From Tangfeifania diversioriginum (GTDB lineage: Bacteria; Bacteroidota; Bacteroidia; Bacteroidales; Prolixibacteraceae), in assembly GCF_900141875.1 (NCBI RefSeq), contig NZ_FQZE01000017.1, positions 47,650 through 111,649 of the forward strand: a stretch of DNA of 64,000 nt. The letters run 5' to 3'. The translations under genes were made by a program, and so were the position numbers. The notes under the pieces are model-generated. The model was not told where the DNA came from, searched no databases, and saw nothing but the letters and a program-made list of their open reading frames with translations. Shown piece by piece: positions 54,782-63,826 of the stretch. Positions within the stretch are counted from its first letter, which is position 1. Each line of letters starts with the position of its first letter.

Positions 54782-55822
54782 ATGAAAACGTATTCTTCGA
54801 AAAGGTTAACAACCTATATATCAGTTTTGTTGACATTGTTGTTGGCTGTTTTTCTGCTTTTAACGTGGTGGCTTGGGCCGGCAATCTGGATAATTGCGCT
54901 GTTTACCGTTGCCTTTTTTCTGGTTTCTTTTTACTCTATTCTTTTTGTTGTGAACCGGTATATTTTAGATAAAATCCGCCCGGTTTACAAAGCCATAAAG
55001 GATATGCCGCTTAGCGGGAAGAAAATGGAAGAGAAACCCGCAGACTCGGCCAACCTTCTTGCAAATGTAAAATCTGAGGTGGAAGAGTGGGCCCGGACAC
55101 AAATGAAAGAAATTGAACGGCTGAAAGAGCTGGAACGCTACCGTAAAGAGTTTGTGGGGAACGTGTCGCACGAACTTAAAACGCCTATTTTTAATATTCA
55201 GGGGTATATTCTCACGCTGTTGGAAGGTGGCATTGAAGACGATAAAATTAACATGCTCTACCTGAAACGCACCGAAAAAAGTATCGACCGGATGATTTCG
55301 ATAGTCGAAGATTTGGAGTCGATAACCAAGTTGGAATCGGGTGAATTAACATTGAAGATGGTTAGTTTCGATATTGTAAAAACAGTGAAAGAAGTGCTGG
55401 AAATGGAGCAGTGGCAAGCCGATGAATGGCATATTTCACTCGAAATTATCAATAAACCGTCCAAGCCAATTTATGTAAAAGCCGACCGTAACCGGATACT
55501 GGAAGTGTTGACAAACCTGGTGGTGAATGCTATTAAATACGGTAAAAAAGGAGGTTTTGTTCATGTCTCGTTTCATGACCTCGATGAGAACATTATGGTT
55601 GAAATTACCGATAACGGTATTGGCATAGAAAAGAAAAACCTGCCGCGCGTTTTTGAGCGTTTTTACCGTGTAGATAAATCACGATCGAGGGAACAGGGCG
55701 GAACCGGGCTCGGTCTTTCAATCGTAAAACACATAATTGAAGCACATAATCAATCAATTAATTTGCGTAGTGTTGTGGATCAGGGAACAACTTTTAACTT
55801 TACACTTGAAAAAGCCAAATAA
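54782..55822 (+). CDS. PhoR-like sensor histidine kinase (pair 2)
   Basis: This 346-residue kinase has two helices close together at the N-terminus (about 12-31 and 35-56) with almost no periplasmic loop. It then has a short linker and the dimerisation domain NVSHELKTPIFNIQGY with His130. The ATPase domain shows NLVVNAIKYGK, DNGIGIEKKNLPRVFERFYRVD and GGTGLGLSIVKHI. Lacking a periplasmic sensor, it probably senses through membrane or cytoplasmic partners, as PhoR does with PstSCAB and PhoU. It is divergent from the PiT transporter and is followed by its regulator 94 bp downstream. Its layout is that of the usual Bacteroidota PhoR. Confidence 0.9.
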   Translation: MKTYSSKRLTTYISVLLTLLLAVFLLLTWWLGPAIWIIALFTVAFFLVSFYSILFVVNRYILDKIRPVYKAIKDMPLSGKKMEEKPADSANLLANVKSEVEEWARTQMKEIERLKELERYRKEFVGNVSHELKTPIFNIQGYILTLLEGGIEDDKINMLYLKRTEKSIDRMISIVEDLESITKLESGELTLKMVSFDIVKTVKEVLEMEQWQADEWHISLEIINKPSKPIYVKADRNRILEVLTNLVVNAIKYGKKGGFVHVSFHDLDENIMVEITDNGIGIEKKNLPRVFERFYRVDKSRSREQGGTGLGLSIVKHIIEAHNQSINLRSVVDQGTTFNFTLEKAK

Positions 55823-55916
55823 TAACAATAAATTTGTTTATTGTAAGCTTAAAGATTTATTAATCTCACTGCAAAAAAGAATCAACTACTTATACAGTTC
55901 GTAATACTTTTATCTC

Positions 55917-56615
55917 ATGACTGAAAATAATTTTAAAATTCTGCTGGTTGATGACGAAATCGATATTCTCGAATTCATCAGCTACAACCTCGAAAAAGAA
56001 GGTTACACCGTTTACACTGCGCAAAACGGGCACGATGCCATTAAAATGGCCGAGAAAAAACAACCCCATTTGATTATTCTGGACGTAATGATGCCCGAAA
56101 TGGACGGGATTGCAGCCTGCGAAGAAATTCGCAAAATTCCTACGCTCAACAATACCATTATTGCCTTTTTAACCGCCCGCGGCGAAGATTATTCGCAAAT
56201 TGCCGGGTTTGAGGCTGGTGCCGATGACTATATTTCCAAGCCTGTGCGGCCCAAAGTGTTGATAAGCCGAGTAAAAGCTTTGTTGAAACGCACCGGCGAA
56301 AGCGGCCCGGTTACCTACAACAAAGATTCCAATACAATGACCATTGGTAACCTGCTCATCGATAAAGAGCGTTACCTTATTCGCATTGACAACGAAGAAA
56401 TGGTTCTTCCGCGTAAAGAGTTTGAGCTACTTTCGTTGCTGGTTTCAAAACCCGGGAAAGTGTTTACCCGCGAAGAGATTTATTCATCGGTTTGGGGCGA
56501 AAATGTGGTAGTTGGCGATCGTACTATTGATGTTCACATACGCAAACTGCGCGAAAAAATTGGAAGTGCGCACATTAAGACCCTGAAAGGCATCGGGTAC
56601 AAATTTGTAGAGTAA
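55917..56615 (+). CDS. OmpR/PhoB-family response regulator (pair 2)
   Basis: This 232-residue regulator has a receiver domain (Asp12, Asp13, phosphorylated Asp56 in LIILDVMMPEMDG, then FLTARGEDY). A PhoB/OmpR winged-helix domain follows: LPRKEFELLSLLVSKPGKVF, RTIDVHIRKLREKIG, IKTLKGIGYKFVE. The FLTAR motif has Arg where the usual conserved residue is Lys. The alternative regulator at 31009 keeps Lys (FLTAK). The recognition helix region (DRTIDVHIRKLREK) differs from the other regulator (ERNVDVNIARLRKK), so the two may not bind identical sites. It ends 1 bp before the stop of the convergent PAP2-like gene. Confidence 0.9.
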   Translation: MTENNFKILLVDDEIDILEFISYNLEKEGYTVYTAQNGHDAIKMAEKKQPHLIILDVMMPEMDGIAACEEIRKIPTLNNTIIAFLTARGEDYSQIAGFEAGADDYISKPVRPKVLISRVKALLKRTGESGPVTYNKDSNTMTIGNLLIDKERYLIRIDNEEMVLPRKEFELLSLLVSKPGKVFTREEIYSSVWGENVVVGDRTIDVHIRKLREKIGSAHIKTLKGIGYKFVE

Positions 56616-56616
56616 A

Positions 56617-57219
56617 TTAAACGAAAAAAATTGTCAGGTAAACGATTAAAAATCCCAGAATATAACCTGTCGCAATTTGTGGCAGGTTATTTTTTTCGAG
56701 CATTAACCGTGAAGTTCCGGTCAACCCCGATGCCAAAATCAATACTAAAATTGGGATAAACGGATTTATACCTGTGCGAAACGCGATAGCGAAAACAACC
56801 CCGGTAAGGCTTCCCAGGGCGGCCATGTGGGCACTGATTTTCCATTTCAGCGACAGGAGCAAAATGGCAATAATTACCAGGACTGATGCTAATAGGATGA
56901 CCTTAAAAATGGGGAAGGCTTTTATTCTGCCGAGCAATAAGAATCCCAGGTAATAAAAAATTCCCGTAAAAAAAAGGGCCATTATGCGGTCGTTGTTTTT
57001 CTTAAGCGACAGATCAAAATTAGACCGGAGTGCCAAAAGAGCCACTCCAATCAGGGGTAAAACCGCTGTGGTGAAAAACACTACCAGTAAAACGTAGCGT
57101 TGGGCTTCCCATGATAAAAATGAAAAATAAAACCCGGAGTTGAATAGCAATACAAATCCCAAGGTGGGTAGTAGAACCGGGTGGAAAAGAATGGATAGTA
57201 TCTGAGCTGCTTTTTTCAA
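56617..57219 (-). CDS. PAP2-related integral membrane protein with degenerate active site
   Basis: This 200-residue protein has about six membrane helices and the general pattern of PAP2 phosphatases. The second motif is reduced to KISAHMAALG (one His left). The third motif reads GTSRLMLEKNNLPQIATG: Ser-Arg is kept, but the catalytic His expected five residues later is Asn. The first motif (Lys-x6-Arg-Pro) is represented only by a Lys/Arg cluster before helix 3. It may therefore not be an active phosphatase. It starts 3 bp after rpoN on the same strand, and this order is common in Bacteroidota. Confidence 0.75.
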   Translation of the reverse strand: MKKAAQILSILFHPVLLPTLGFVLLFNSGFYFSFLSWEAQRYVLLVVFFTTAVLPLIGVALLALRSNFDLSLKKNNDRIMALFFTGIFYYLGFLLLGRIKAFPIFKVILLASVLVIIAILLLSLKWKISAHMAALGSLTGVVFAIAFRTGINPFIPILVLILASGLTGTSRLMLEKNNLPQIATGYILGFLIVYLTIFFV

Positions 57220-57222
57220 TAT

Positions 57223-58677
57223 TTAAAGTTTTTTGCGCAGGCGGGCAACCGGAATATCCAGCTGCTCGCGGTATTTGGCAACGGTTCTCCGGGCAATATT
57301 ATACGATTTGTCTTTCAGTATCTGGGTGAGTTTTTCATCGGTCAGGGGTTTGTGTTTGTCTTCGTTTTCAATACATTCTTTCAGGATCATTTTTATTTCA
57401 CGGGTGGAAACTTCTTCACCGTCATTCTTTTGTAATCCTTCGGAGAAGAAATATTTTAACGGGTAAATACCAAAGTGGGTCTGAATATATTTACTGTTCG
57501 ACACCCTTGAAATGGTTGAAATATCGAGCCCGGTCCTTTCTGCAATATCTTTCAGAATCATGGGGCGCAGTTTGGACTCGTCGCCTTCCTTGAAAAATTC
57601 TTTTTGAAAATCGATAATTTCCGACATGGTGTGCAAGAGCGTGTGGTTGCGCTGCCTGATGGCATCGATAAACCACTTGGCAGAGTCAAGCTTTTGCTTC
57701 ACAAAAAGCATGGCCTCTTTCTGGTTTTTCGATTTATTTTTGTTTCGTTCGGCCAGCGAGCGCATCATTTCAAGGTAGGTGTCGTTGATTTTTAAATCAG
57801 GAACATTTTGCTGATTTAGCGAAAGCTGAAGTTCGCCATCAACATTATCGAGCAAAAAATCAGGAATTATATGCTGATTCGATTTATTGAGCGGATTGCT
57901 GTACGAGCTGCCCGGTTTTGGGTTCAGCTTCAGTACCTGCCCAATTCCTTCTTTCAGATCTTCTTCCGACAAGTCCAGCTTTTTCTTGATCTTTTCGTAG
58001 TGCTTGCGGGTAAATTCATCGAAAAAATCTTTTACAATAGTCCTGGCCAAAACATGCGAACCATTTTTTTTGCGGTCCAGTTGCAGTAAAAGGCATTCGC
58101 GGAGGTCGCGGGCACCAATCCCCGGTGGGTCGAGTTGTTGAACGATGCGGAGTATTTCAAGCAGTTTTTCTTCCGGAACTTCCAGGTTCAGGTTGAAAGC
58201 CAGGTCGTCGCTGATTGAAAGCAGGTCGCGCCGCAGGTAGCCATCGTCGTCAATATTTCCAATAATGTATTCGGCCAGTTTCTGGTCTCCTTCCGGAAGG
58301 CTTATCATGCTCAGCTGCTCGCGCAGGTTTTCGTGGAAAGTGGCACCCACCGAAAAAGGAATTTCAACGTACTTGTCGTCTTTTGAGTAGTTGTTAGCCG
58401 AGGTTTTATAGGAAGGGATATCATCGTCCTCCTCATTAATGTAGTCGTCGTACGAAAACTCATCGTTATCCCGGTCTGTTTCCGATTCTGAACTTTCGTT
58501 GTCCTCGTTGTCGTCCGGTGAGTCCGACTCATATTCCAGCACCGGGTTTTCTTCCAGCTCTTTTTTAATTCGTTGCTCGAGCTGAATAGTAGGGATTTCC
58601 AAAAGCTTTATCACCTGAATTTGCTGTGGTGAAAGCTTTTGCAGCAACTTTTGTTGTAACGAAAGTTTTTGCTCCAT
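57223..58677 (-). CDS. rpoN: RNA polymerase sigma-54 factor
   Basis: This 484-residue protein is sigma-54, which directs RNA polymerase to -24/-12 promoters with enhancer-binding activators. Region I is Gln/Leu-rich (QQKLLQKLSPQQIQVIKLLEI at the N-terminus), followed by an acidic region II (about 50-90). Core binding and DNA-binding regions follow. The C-terminal RpoN box ARRTVAKYRE and the final PVARLRKKL are exact. It lies between asnS (61 bp) and the PAP2-like gene. No sigma-54 activator was found in this window. Confidence 0.95.
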   Translation of the reverse strand: MEQKLSLQQKLLQKLSPQQIQVIKLLEIPTIQLEQRIKKELEENPVLEYESDSPDDNEDNESSESETDRDNDEFSYDDYINEEDDDIPSYKTSANNYSKDDKYVEIPFSVGATFHENLREQLSMISLPEGDQKLAEYIIGNIDDDGYLRRDLLSISDDLAFNLNLEVPEEKLLEILRIVQQLDPPGIGARDLRECLLLQLDRKKNGSHVLARTIVKDFFDEFTRKHYEKIKKKLDLSEEDLKEGIGQVLKLNPKPGSSYSNPLNKSNQHIIPDFLLDNVDGELQLSLNQQNVPDLKINDTYLEMMRSLAERNKNKSKNQKEAMLFVKQKLDSAKWFIDAIRQRNHTLLHTMSEIIDFQKEFFKEGDESKLRPMILKDIAERTGLDISTISRVSNSKYIQTHFGIYPLKYFFSEGLQKNDGEEVSTREIKMILKECIENEDKHKPLTDEKLTQILKDKSYNIARRTVAKYREQLDIPVARLRKKL

Positions 58678-58738
58678 ATCCCTTTTTAGTTATCTCCGTA
58701 AAATTACTATTTTTTCGAAGGACTTCAAGCATGCCGGT

Positions 58739-60175
58739 TCAGAATTCTGCACTTTTGGGAGTCCGCGGGAAAGCAATTACATCGCGAATATTTCCCATTC
58801 CGGTAACAAACTGTACAAAACGCTCGAAGCCCAGTCCGAAACCGCTGTGAACTACACTTCCGTACCTGCGGGTGTCGAGGTACCACCACATTTCCTCTGC
58901 CGGAATATTCATTTCGTCCATGCGTTTTTCCAGTTTTTCGAGGCTTTCCTCCCGCTGCGAGCCACCAATAATTTCGCCAATTTGCGGGAACAACACATCC
59001 ATTGCCCGAACTGTTTTATCGTCGTCGTTTTGTTTCATGTAAAACGCCTTAATGGCTTTGGGGTAGTCGGTTAAAATAACCGGGCATTTAAAATGTTTTT
59101 CCACCAGGTAGCGTTCGTGTTCGCTTTGTAAATCAACGCCCCAGTCAACCGGGAACTGAAATTTTTTCTTTTTATAAGGTTTTGAATTTTTCAGAATATC
59201 AATAGCCTCGGTGTATGTAATGCGCACAAATTCGCTGTTCAGCACAAATTCCAGTTTCTCAACCAAATCCATCGAGCGTTGCTCTTTGGGTTTGTTTTTC
59301 TCTTCCTGGCTCAGCCTGTTGCCTAAGAACTGCAAATCGTCGCGGCAATTATCCAGCGCGTAACGGATGAGGTATTTTAAAAATTCTTCTGCCAGGTCCA
59401 TATTATCTTTCAGATCGTAGAAAGCCATTTCAGGTTCAATCATCCAGAATTCGGCCAGATGGCGTGTGGTGTTTGAATTTTCTGCCCTGAAAGTGGGGCC
59501 AAAAGTGTAAATTTCACCCAGTGCAAGTGCCCCAAGTTCGCCTTCGAGCTGTCCTGAAACTGTGAGGTTGGTTGGCCTGCCGAAAAAGTCTTTGCTGTAA
59601 TCGGGCTTTCCCTCTTCGGTAAGTGGCGGGTTTAACGGGTCGAAAGTTGAAACCCTGAACATTTGGCCGGCTCCCTCAGCATCGCTGGCAGTAATTATTG
59701 GCGTGTGCAGGTAATAAAAACCTTTTTGATTAAAATAGTTATGTATAGCAAATGCCATGGCATGGCGCATCCGGAAAACTGCTCCAAATGTGTTGGTGCG
59801 GAAGCGGAGGTGTGCATTTTCGCGCAAAAATTCGAGCGTATGTTTCTTCGGCTGAATCGGGTATTTTTCGGGATCTGCTTTTCCCAAAAGTTCAATTTTT
59901 TCGGCTGCCAGCTCCACATTCTGGCCACTTCCCTGCGATTCGGTAAGTAATCCTTCAACTGCCAGGGCGGCTCCCGTGTTTATTTCACGCAGCAGGTGTT
60001 CGTCAAATTTTTCAGTGTCGGCCACAATCTGCAGGTTATGAATAGTTGAACCATCATTTAATGCAATAAAATTTACGTTTTTACTGCCGCGTTTTGTTCT
60101 CACCCATGCTTTTACCAGTGTTTTTTCACCGGTTTTTCCGTTTTGAAGAATGTCCTTGATTTTCAGTCTTACCAT
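58739..60175 (-). CDS. asnS: Asparaginyl-tRNA synthetase
   Basis: This 478-residue class IIb aminoacyl-tRNA synthetase charges tRNA-Asn. It has an N-terminal OB-fold anticodon-binding domain (about 17-105; [22 protein letters not shown]). Class II motif 2 is seen in [20 protein letters not shown] and motif 3 in [16 protein letters not shown] near residue 450. The FRAENS-TTRH pattern distinguishes AsnRS from AspRS. It heads the asnS-rpoN-PAP2 group. Length is typical (about 465-480). Confidence 0.96.
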   Translation of the reverse strand: MVRLKIKDILQNGKTGEKTLVKAWVRTKRGSKNVNFIALNDGSTIHNLQIVADTEKFDEHLLREINTGAALAVEGLLTESQGSGQNVELAAEKIELLGKADPEKYPIQPKKHTLEFLRENAHLRFRTNTFGAVFRMRHAMAFAIHNYFNQKGFYYLHTPIITASDAEGAGQMFRVSTFDPLNPPLTEEGKPDYSKDFFGRPTNLTVSGQLEGELGALALGEIYTFGPTFRAENSNTTRHLAEFWMIEPEMAFYDLKDNMDLAEEFLKYLIRYALDNCRDDLQFLGNRLSQEEKNKPKEQRSMDLVEKLEFVLNSEFVRITYTEAIDILKNSKPYKKKKFQFPVDWGVDLQSEHERYLVEKHFKCPVILTDYPKAIKAFYMKQNDDDKTVRAMDVLFPQIGEIIGGSQREESLEKLEKRMDEMNIPAEEMWWYLDTRRYGSVVHSGFGLGFERFVQFVTGMGNIRDVIAFPRTPKSAEF

Positions 60176-60305
60176 GGTTCAACTACTTTTTGTGATATTT
60201 TTTAAAGTGTTTTGATTGTAAAGGGTACAAAAGTAAGTTTTTATGGTTATAAATGGAAAATGGTTGTGGCAATTTTTGGAGATTTGAAGAATTAATAAAA
60301 TAAAA

Positions 60306-60333
60306 AAACTATCCGTCGGGTGACGAATAGTTT
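60306..60333 (-). terminator. Intrinsic terminator after the 60421-61773 oxidoreductase gene
   Basis: AAACTATCCGTC at 60306-60317 pairs with GACGAATAGTTT at 60322-60333 (one mismatch, a G-U pair on one strand). There is an A run on one side and a T run on the other, so it can work in both directions. It lies about 88 bp beyond the stop of the minus-strand oxidoreductase gene. Confidence 0.65.
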
Positions 60334-60420
60334 TTTACCAATTTGATTGATTATTTTCTCGATTTAAATTTCAGTTCTGAACTTTAGTTCTGCCGAAATT
60401 AAATCGTTTTGTAGCATTTA

Positions 60421-61773
60421 TCAGCCTTCTCCTGGTACAGGTATTTTTGCTTTTTCGATGTAGCCAATGTCGCCCATGATGTAGGTGTCCGGTCCGAGTT
60501 TCAGGTCGGAGTTCATCATTTCTTCAAAGGTTACTTCTTTTCCGGTATATGCTGAAACCCTTCCCATGATTGCTGCCATAGTTGAAAGGGCAGTCTGTTC
60601 GGCATAATTCATCGCTATGTCCTCGCGGATGGCGGTAACAAGGTTGATGTGTTCCTGCACATAAGGACTGGTTTCATGATCTTCGAAAGTGGCAATGTCA
60701 TTGCCCTGGTCATCAAAGATGCGGGCGGTACCTCCCTGTGATGATGTGGCCATTGCTTTTGTTCCGTGGAAAAGTTCGTAAACACCATTTGAACAACCGT
60801 TTATCTGGCGGCAGGTGCTAAGTATTTTTCTTCCGTCGTCGAGTACAAAATCAACGGCAAAGTTATCGTACTGGTCGCCGGTTACCCTGCGTTGCCTTGA
60901 ACCGAAGCCCAATGCTTTTACCGGGTATTTCCCCATGTACCAGTGTGCCACATCGATGTTGTGAACGTGCTGTTCAACAATGTGGTCGCCCGACAACCAA
61001 CACCAGTTTACCCAATCGCGAATCATCCATTCCATTTCGCTCCAGTCGGGATTGCTGTTACGGTACCAAAGTTGTCCGCCATTCCAGTAAACATCAGCCG
61101 ATACGATGTTTCCAATCGCGTTATTTTCAAGCTCTTTCAGCAGGTTAATGTATTTGTGCTGGTGACGGCGTTGTGTTCCGGTAACTACTTTCAGCCCTTG
61201 TGAGTCGGCCATTTTTGATGCAGAAATTACCTGGCGAATACCAACCGGGTCAACAGCAACAGGTTTTTCCATGAAAACGTGTTTTCTTGCTTTCACGGCA
61301 GCTTCGAATTGCTCAGGGCGGAATTTTGGTGGAGTGGCAAGAATAATAACATCAACACCGGCATCGATTACTTTTTCATAAGCATCGAAACCTACAAAAC
61401 ATTTTTCATCAGGCACTTCAACACCTTTTTGTTCTTTCAGTTTGTTTTGAAGGTCGTCAATACGATCCTGAAAAACATCGCCTAAGGCAACAATAGTAAG
61501 ATTTGGTCCGGCATCGAGGAAGTTCATGGCAGCACCTGATCCGCGGCCACCGCAGCCAATTACACCAGCTTTCAGTTCCTTTCCGTCCGGGGCGGTTTGC
61601 CTCAGCGGAGGATGAACAATTTCGTGTGGTTGCCAATCGTAGTTACCACCACCTGATGACGACCCGCCACCTGATGTACAAGAAGATAAGGTTCCAACTC
61701 CCATAGCTCCGGCAGCACCTACTGCGGCTGCTCCGGCTAAAAATTTACGTCTCGAAAAATTATTTTCACTCAT
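60421..61773 (-). CDS. Tat-exported, lipid-anchored Gfo/Idh/MocA-family oxidoreductase
   Basis: This 450-residue NAD(P)-dependent oxidoreductase carries a Tat signal (SRRKFLAG, residues 7-14) ending in a lipobox LSSC (Cys at about 32). A flexible Gly/Ser linker (SGGGSSSGGG) follows, so it should be anchored to a membrane outside the cytoplasm. The Rossmann motif GVIGCGGRGSG lies near residues 69-79, and the conserved FMEKPVAVDP near 170. The catalytic-domain motif with SGDHIVEQHVHNIDVAHW lies near 265. It is 41 bp downstream of the tetraheme/SUMF1 protein gene and possibly cotranscribed with it. The substrate is not known. Confidence 0.85.
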   Translation of the reverse strand: MSENNFSRRKFLAGAAAVGAAGAMGVGTLSSCTSGGGSSSGGGNYDWQPHEIVHPPLRQTAPDGKELKAGVIGCGGRGSGAAMNFLDAGPNLTIVALGDVFQDRIDDLQNKLKEQKGVEVPDEKCFVGFDAYEKVIDAGVDVIILATPPKFRPEQFEAAVKARKHVFMEKPVAVDPVGIRQVISASKMADSQGLKVVTGTQRRHQHKYINLLKELENNAIGNIVSADVYWNGGQLWYRNSNPDWSEMEWMIRDWVNWCWLSGDHIVEQHVHNIDVAHWYMGKYPVKALGFGSRQRRVTGDQYDNFAVDFVLDDGRKILSTCRQINGCSNGVYELFHGTKAMATSSQGGTARIFDDQGNDIATFEDHETSPYVQEHINLVTAIREDIAMNYAEQTALSTMAAIMGRVSAYTGKEVTFEEMMNSDLKLGPDTYIMGDIGYIEKAKIPVPGEG

Positions 61774-61814
61774 AACAGATATGTTTTTAGTTGAATTTAG
61801 GATTCTAAAAATAG

Positions 61815-63350
61815 TTATTTTTTTCCGGTTTTCTCATCAAATTCGCAAACAACTCTAAAACTTATATAATTACAGTCGGATAACCACCAGATACTTTTTG
61901 GCATTTGCGGGTCGGTTTTCAGCCATTCTTCGGTTTTTGTATAATCGCGTGCAGCGCTTCTTACTTCTCCTGCAGGGCTTCTAAACGATCCGCCCCGGAT
62001 TACCCGTTCTTCGCCTGATGCAGGGCCTTTTGGATTTACCGCTCCATCAGTAATTTTTTCGTAAGCGTTTTCAGCATACCAGTCAGAACAATATTCGGCT
62101 GCATTCCCCAGCATGTTTTTGAGTCCGTACGGATTGGGTTCAACCAAATCGGGCTTTTCGGTTTTTCCTGCACTGTTCCCAGCGTAAACTACATAATTAT
62201 TAATAATGTCACTTTCTTTTCCAAATATCTTTCCGAAGAAACCTTTTTGAGAGAAGTTTTTGGGTTCTCCTTCAAAGAAGAAGGGGGTTTCTGTACCTCC
62301 CCTCGCCGCGTATTCCCATTCGGCTTCTGTGGGCAGTCGGTATGTTTTTCCGGTAACTGCAGATAACCATTTGCAGTAAGTTTCGGCTGCATGGTAAGTC
62401 ATAGTTATGGCAGGCCGTTTGCCCAATCCCCAGTTTTGGTCGGGTTGGCCATAGGGCGGAGTAGGTCCTGAAATGGCATCTACTTCATCATCTTCGGTGC
62501 GTGAGCCTTCGGTATCGGTTGAGCGGCCTTCAGCAGCAGTGGCTTCGTAAAATGCGAGGAACTCATCCCATGTCACTTCCACCTCGGCCATAAAAAACGG
62601 ACTAACTTCTACTTCTTTCTGTGGCCCTTCGTCAGGTTCCCGCATTTGTTCTTCCTGGGGGCTGCCAATTTTAAATGAACCACCCGGAATGGCCTTCATG
62701 TTGAAAGCGATGGTTGTATTTGGTACTGTTTCGGTAAAATTTTCATGTTGGATGACCTGGGCCGGCTCGGTGAATACTTCAAGGTTTTCGCCGCCCGTGC
62801 TTCCAAATTCTACATTTTTGGCATGCAGTGCATTGGGATCGTAGTGGCCAACATGCAGGTGGCAGTTGATGCAGCGTAGTTCGTCTTCTTTTTGAGAATA
62901 GTAAAGGTGGGCATCCTGTCCTTCTTTTGTTAACGTGAGCGGGAATAAATTTTGATGGCAATGCGTGCACGATTCTTTAAAAACATGGTGTTGTGCATAT
63001 TCCAGTGTCGATTTTTGTTCCCAGTTGTAATCGGCGCTGTCTTTAAATACCACGCCGTAAACATCTCTTGCGGCGGCTATCATTTTTTCTTTCAGGTACC
63101 CTTCTCCTTTGGGTGGAAGGTGGCAGTCAACGCATCGTGCCTGAAACCCCGATGGATTATCGTAGTGTGTAGATAATTTCCATGAGTCGAAAACATGTGG
63201 GTGCACATGGCACATCTCGCACGATTCGTTAGTTGAGGTATATTCCAGTGCCTTATTGGTGTAAATGGTAAATAGCAATCCAATTACAAATCCTGCAAAA
63301 AGCACAAGCAGCAACTTCTTTCTTAAGTATTTCCCCAGTTTCTTCAGCAT
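61815..63350 (-). CDS. NapC/NrfH-like tetraheme cytochrome c fused to a SUMF1/FGE-like domain
   Basis: This 511-residue protein has one N-terminal membrane helix (about 10-30). A tetraheme domain of the NapC/NirT/NrfH type (about 35-185) follows, with four CxxCH heme sites: CEMCH, CVDCH, CTHCH and CINCH. After a linker, residues 215-505 form a formylglycine-generating-enzyme/SUMF1 (C-type lectin-like) domain: GGSFKIGSP, AEVEVTWDEFLAFY, LPTEAEWEYAARGG, GNAAEYCSDWY, RVIRGGSF. The active-site region equivalent to RYRCAAR in FGE reads EVRSAARD, so the catalytic Cys is missing. The protein is probably a membrane-anchored periplasmic electron-transfer protein with a non-catalytic binding domain. 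It heads a two-gene group with the Tat-lipoprotein oxidoreductase. Confidence 0.88.
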   Translation of the reverse strand: MLKKLGKYLRKKLLLVLFAGFVIGLLFTIYTNKALEYTSTNESCEMCHVHPHVFDSWKLSTHYDNPSGFQARCVDCHLPPKGEGYLKEKMIAAARDVYGVVFKDSADYNWEQKSTLEYAQHHVFKESCTHCHQNLFPLTLTKEGQDAHLYYSQKEDELRCINCHLHVGHYDPNALHAKNVEFGSTGGENLEVFTEPAQVIQHENFTETVPNTTIAFNMKAIPGGSFKIGSPQEEQMREPDEGPQKEVEVSPFFMAEVEVTWDEFLAFYEATAAEGRSTDTEGSRTEDDEVDAISGPTPPYGQPDQNWGLGKRPAITMTYHAAETYCKWLSAVTGKTYRLPTEAEWEYAARGGTETPFFFEGEPKNFSQKGFFGKIFGKESDIINNYVVYAGNSAGKTEKPDLVEPNPYGLKNMLGNAAEYCSDWYAENAYEKITDGAVNPKGPASGEERVIRGGSFRSPAGEVRSAARDYTKTEEWLKTDPQMPKSIWWLSDCNYISFRVVCEFDEKTGKK

Positions 63351-63826
63351 TCTTTAATGGTTTTGTAAATTACAGGCTGTATAATTTCATCAAAAATCCC
63401 AAAAATAATAATTTCCTGAAGTATTGATGAGCGATTGATGCTTTTAAAGCTTATTTAGAACCAATCAAATTTCATCATGGCAATGCAGTTGCCGTTTATA
63501 TTAACCTTCTGACGTTGTACTTAACAATTCTACCCAACGGATAAAGTGAATTTTTTTGTGCTGTAAAACATATTTATTTCAATCCAACTTTTCATAATAT
63601 AATCTAACCTGTTTAATTCATGCGTTTAGTTTGATGTAGATGCGAGGCGTCGGAACCCGCAGACATAGTTATTTATTTCAAGGGTTTCGCAACGAAGCAG
63701 ATGCATTAAAATAAACGCACTTGTGAAAAATATTTTTCTTTGGTCTGTTTTACAAATCATTTACAAATAGCATTTTACCAATTCAAAAATATTTTTTATG
63801 TTATCATCCTCAAAAACTTTGTTTTC
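63351..63826. other. Intergenic region, no gene seen
   Basis: These 476 bp are AT-rich. They include the promoter side of the tetraheme gene and the 3' side of the next partial gene. No supported coding frame, tRNA or repeat array was found. Confidence 0.4.

Noticed and set aside
61815..63350. Active formylglycine-generating enzyme (sulfatase activator)
   Set aside because: The active-site Cys is replaced and no sulfatase gene lies in the window.
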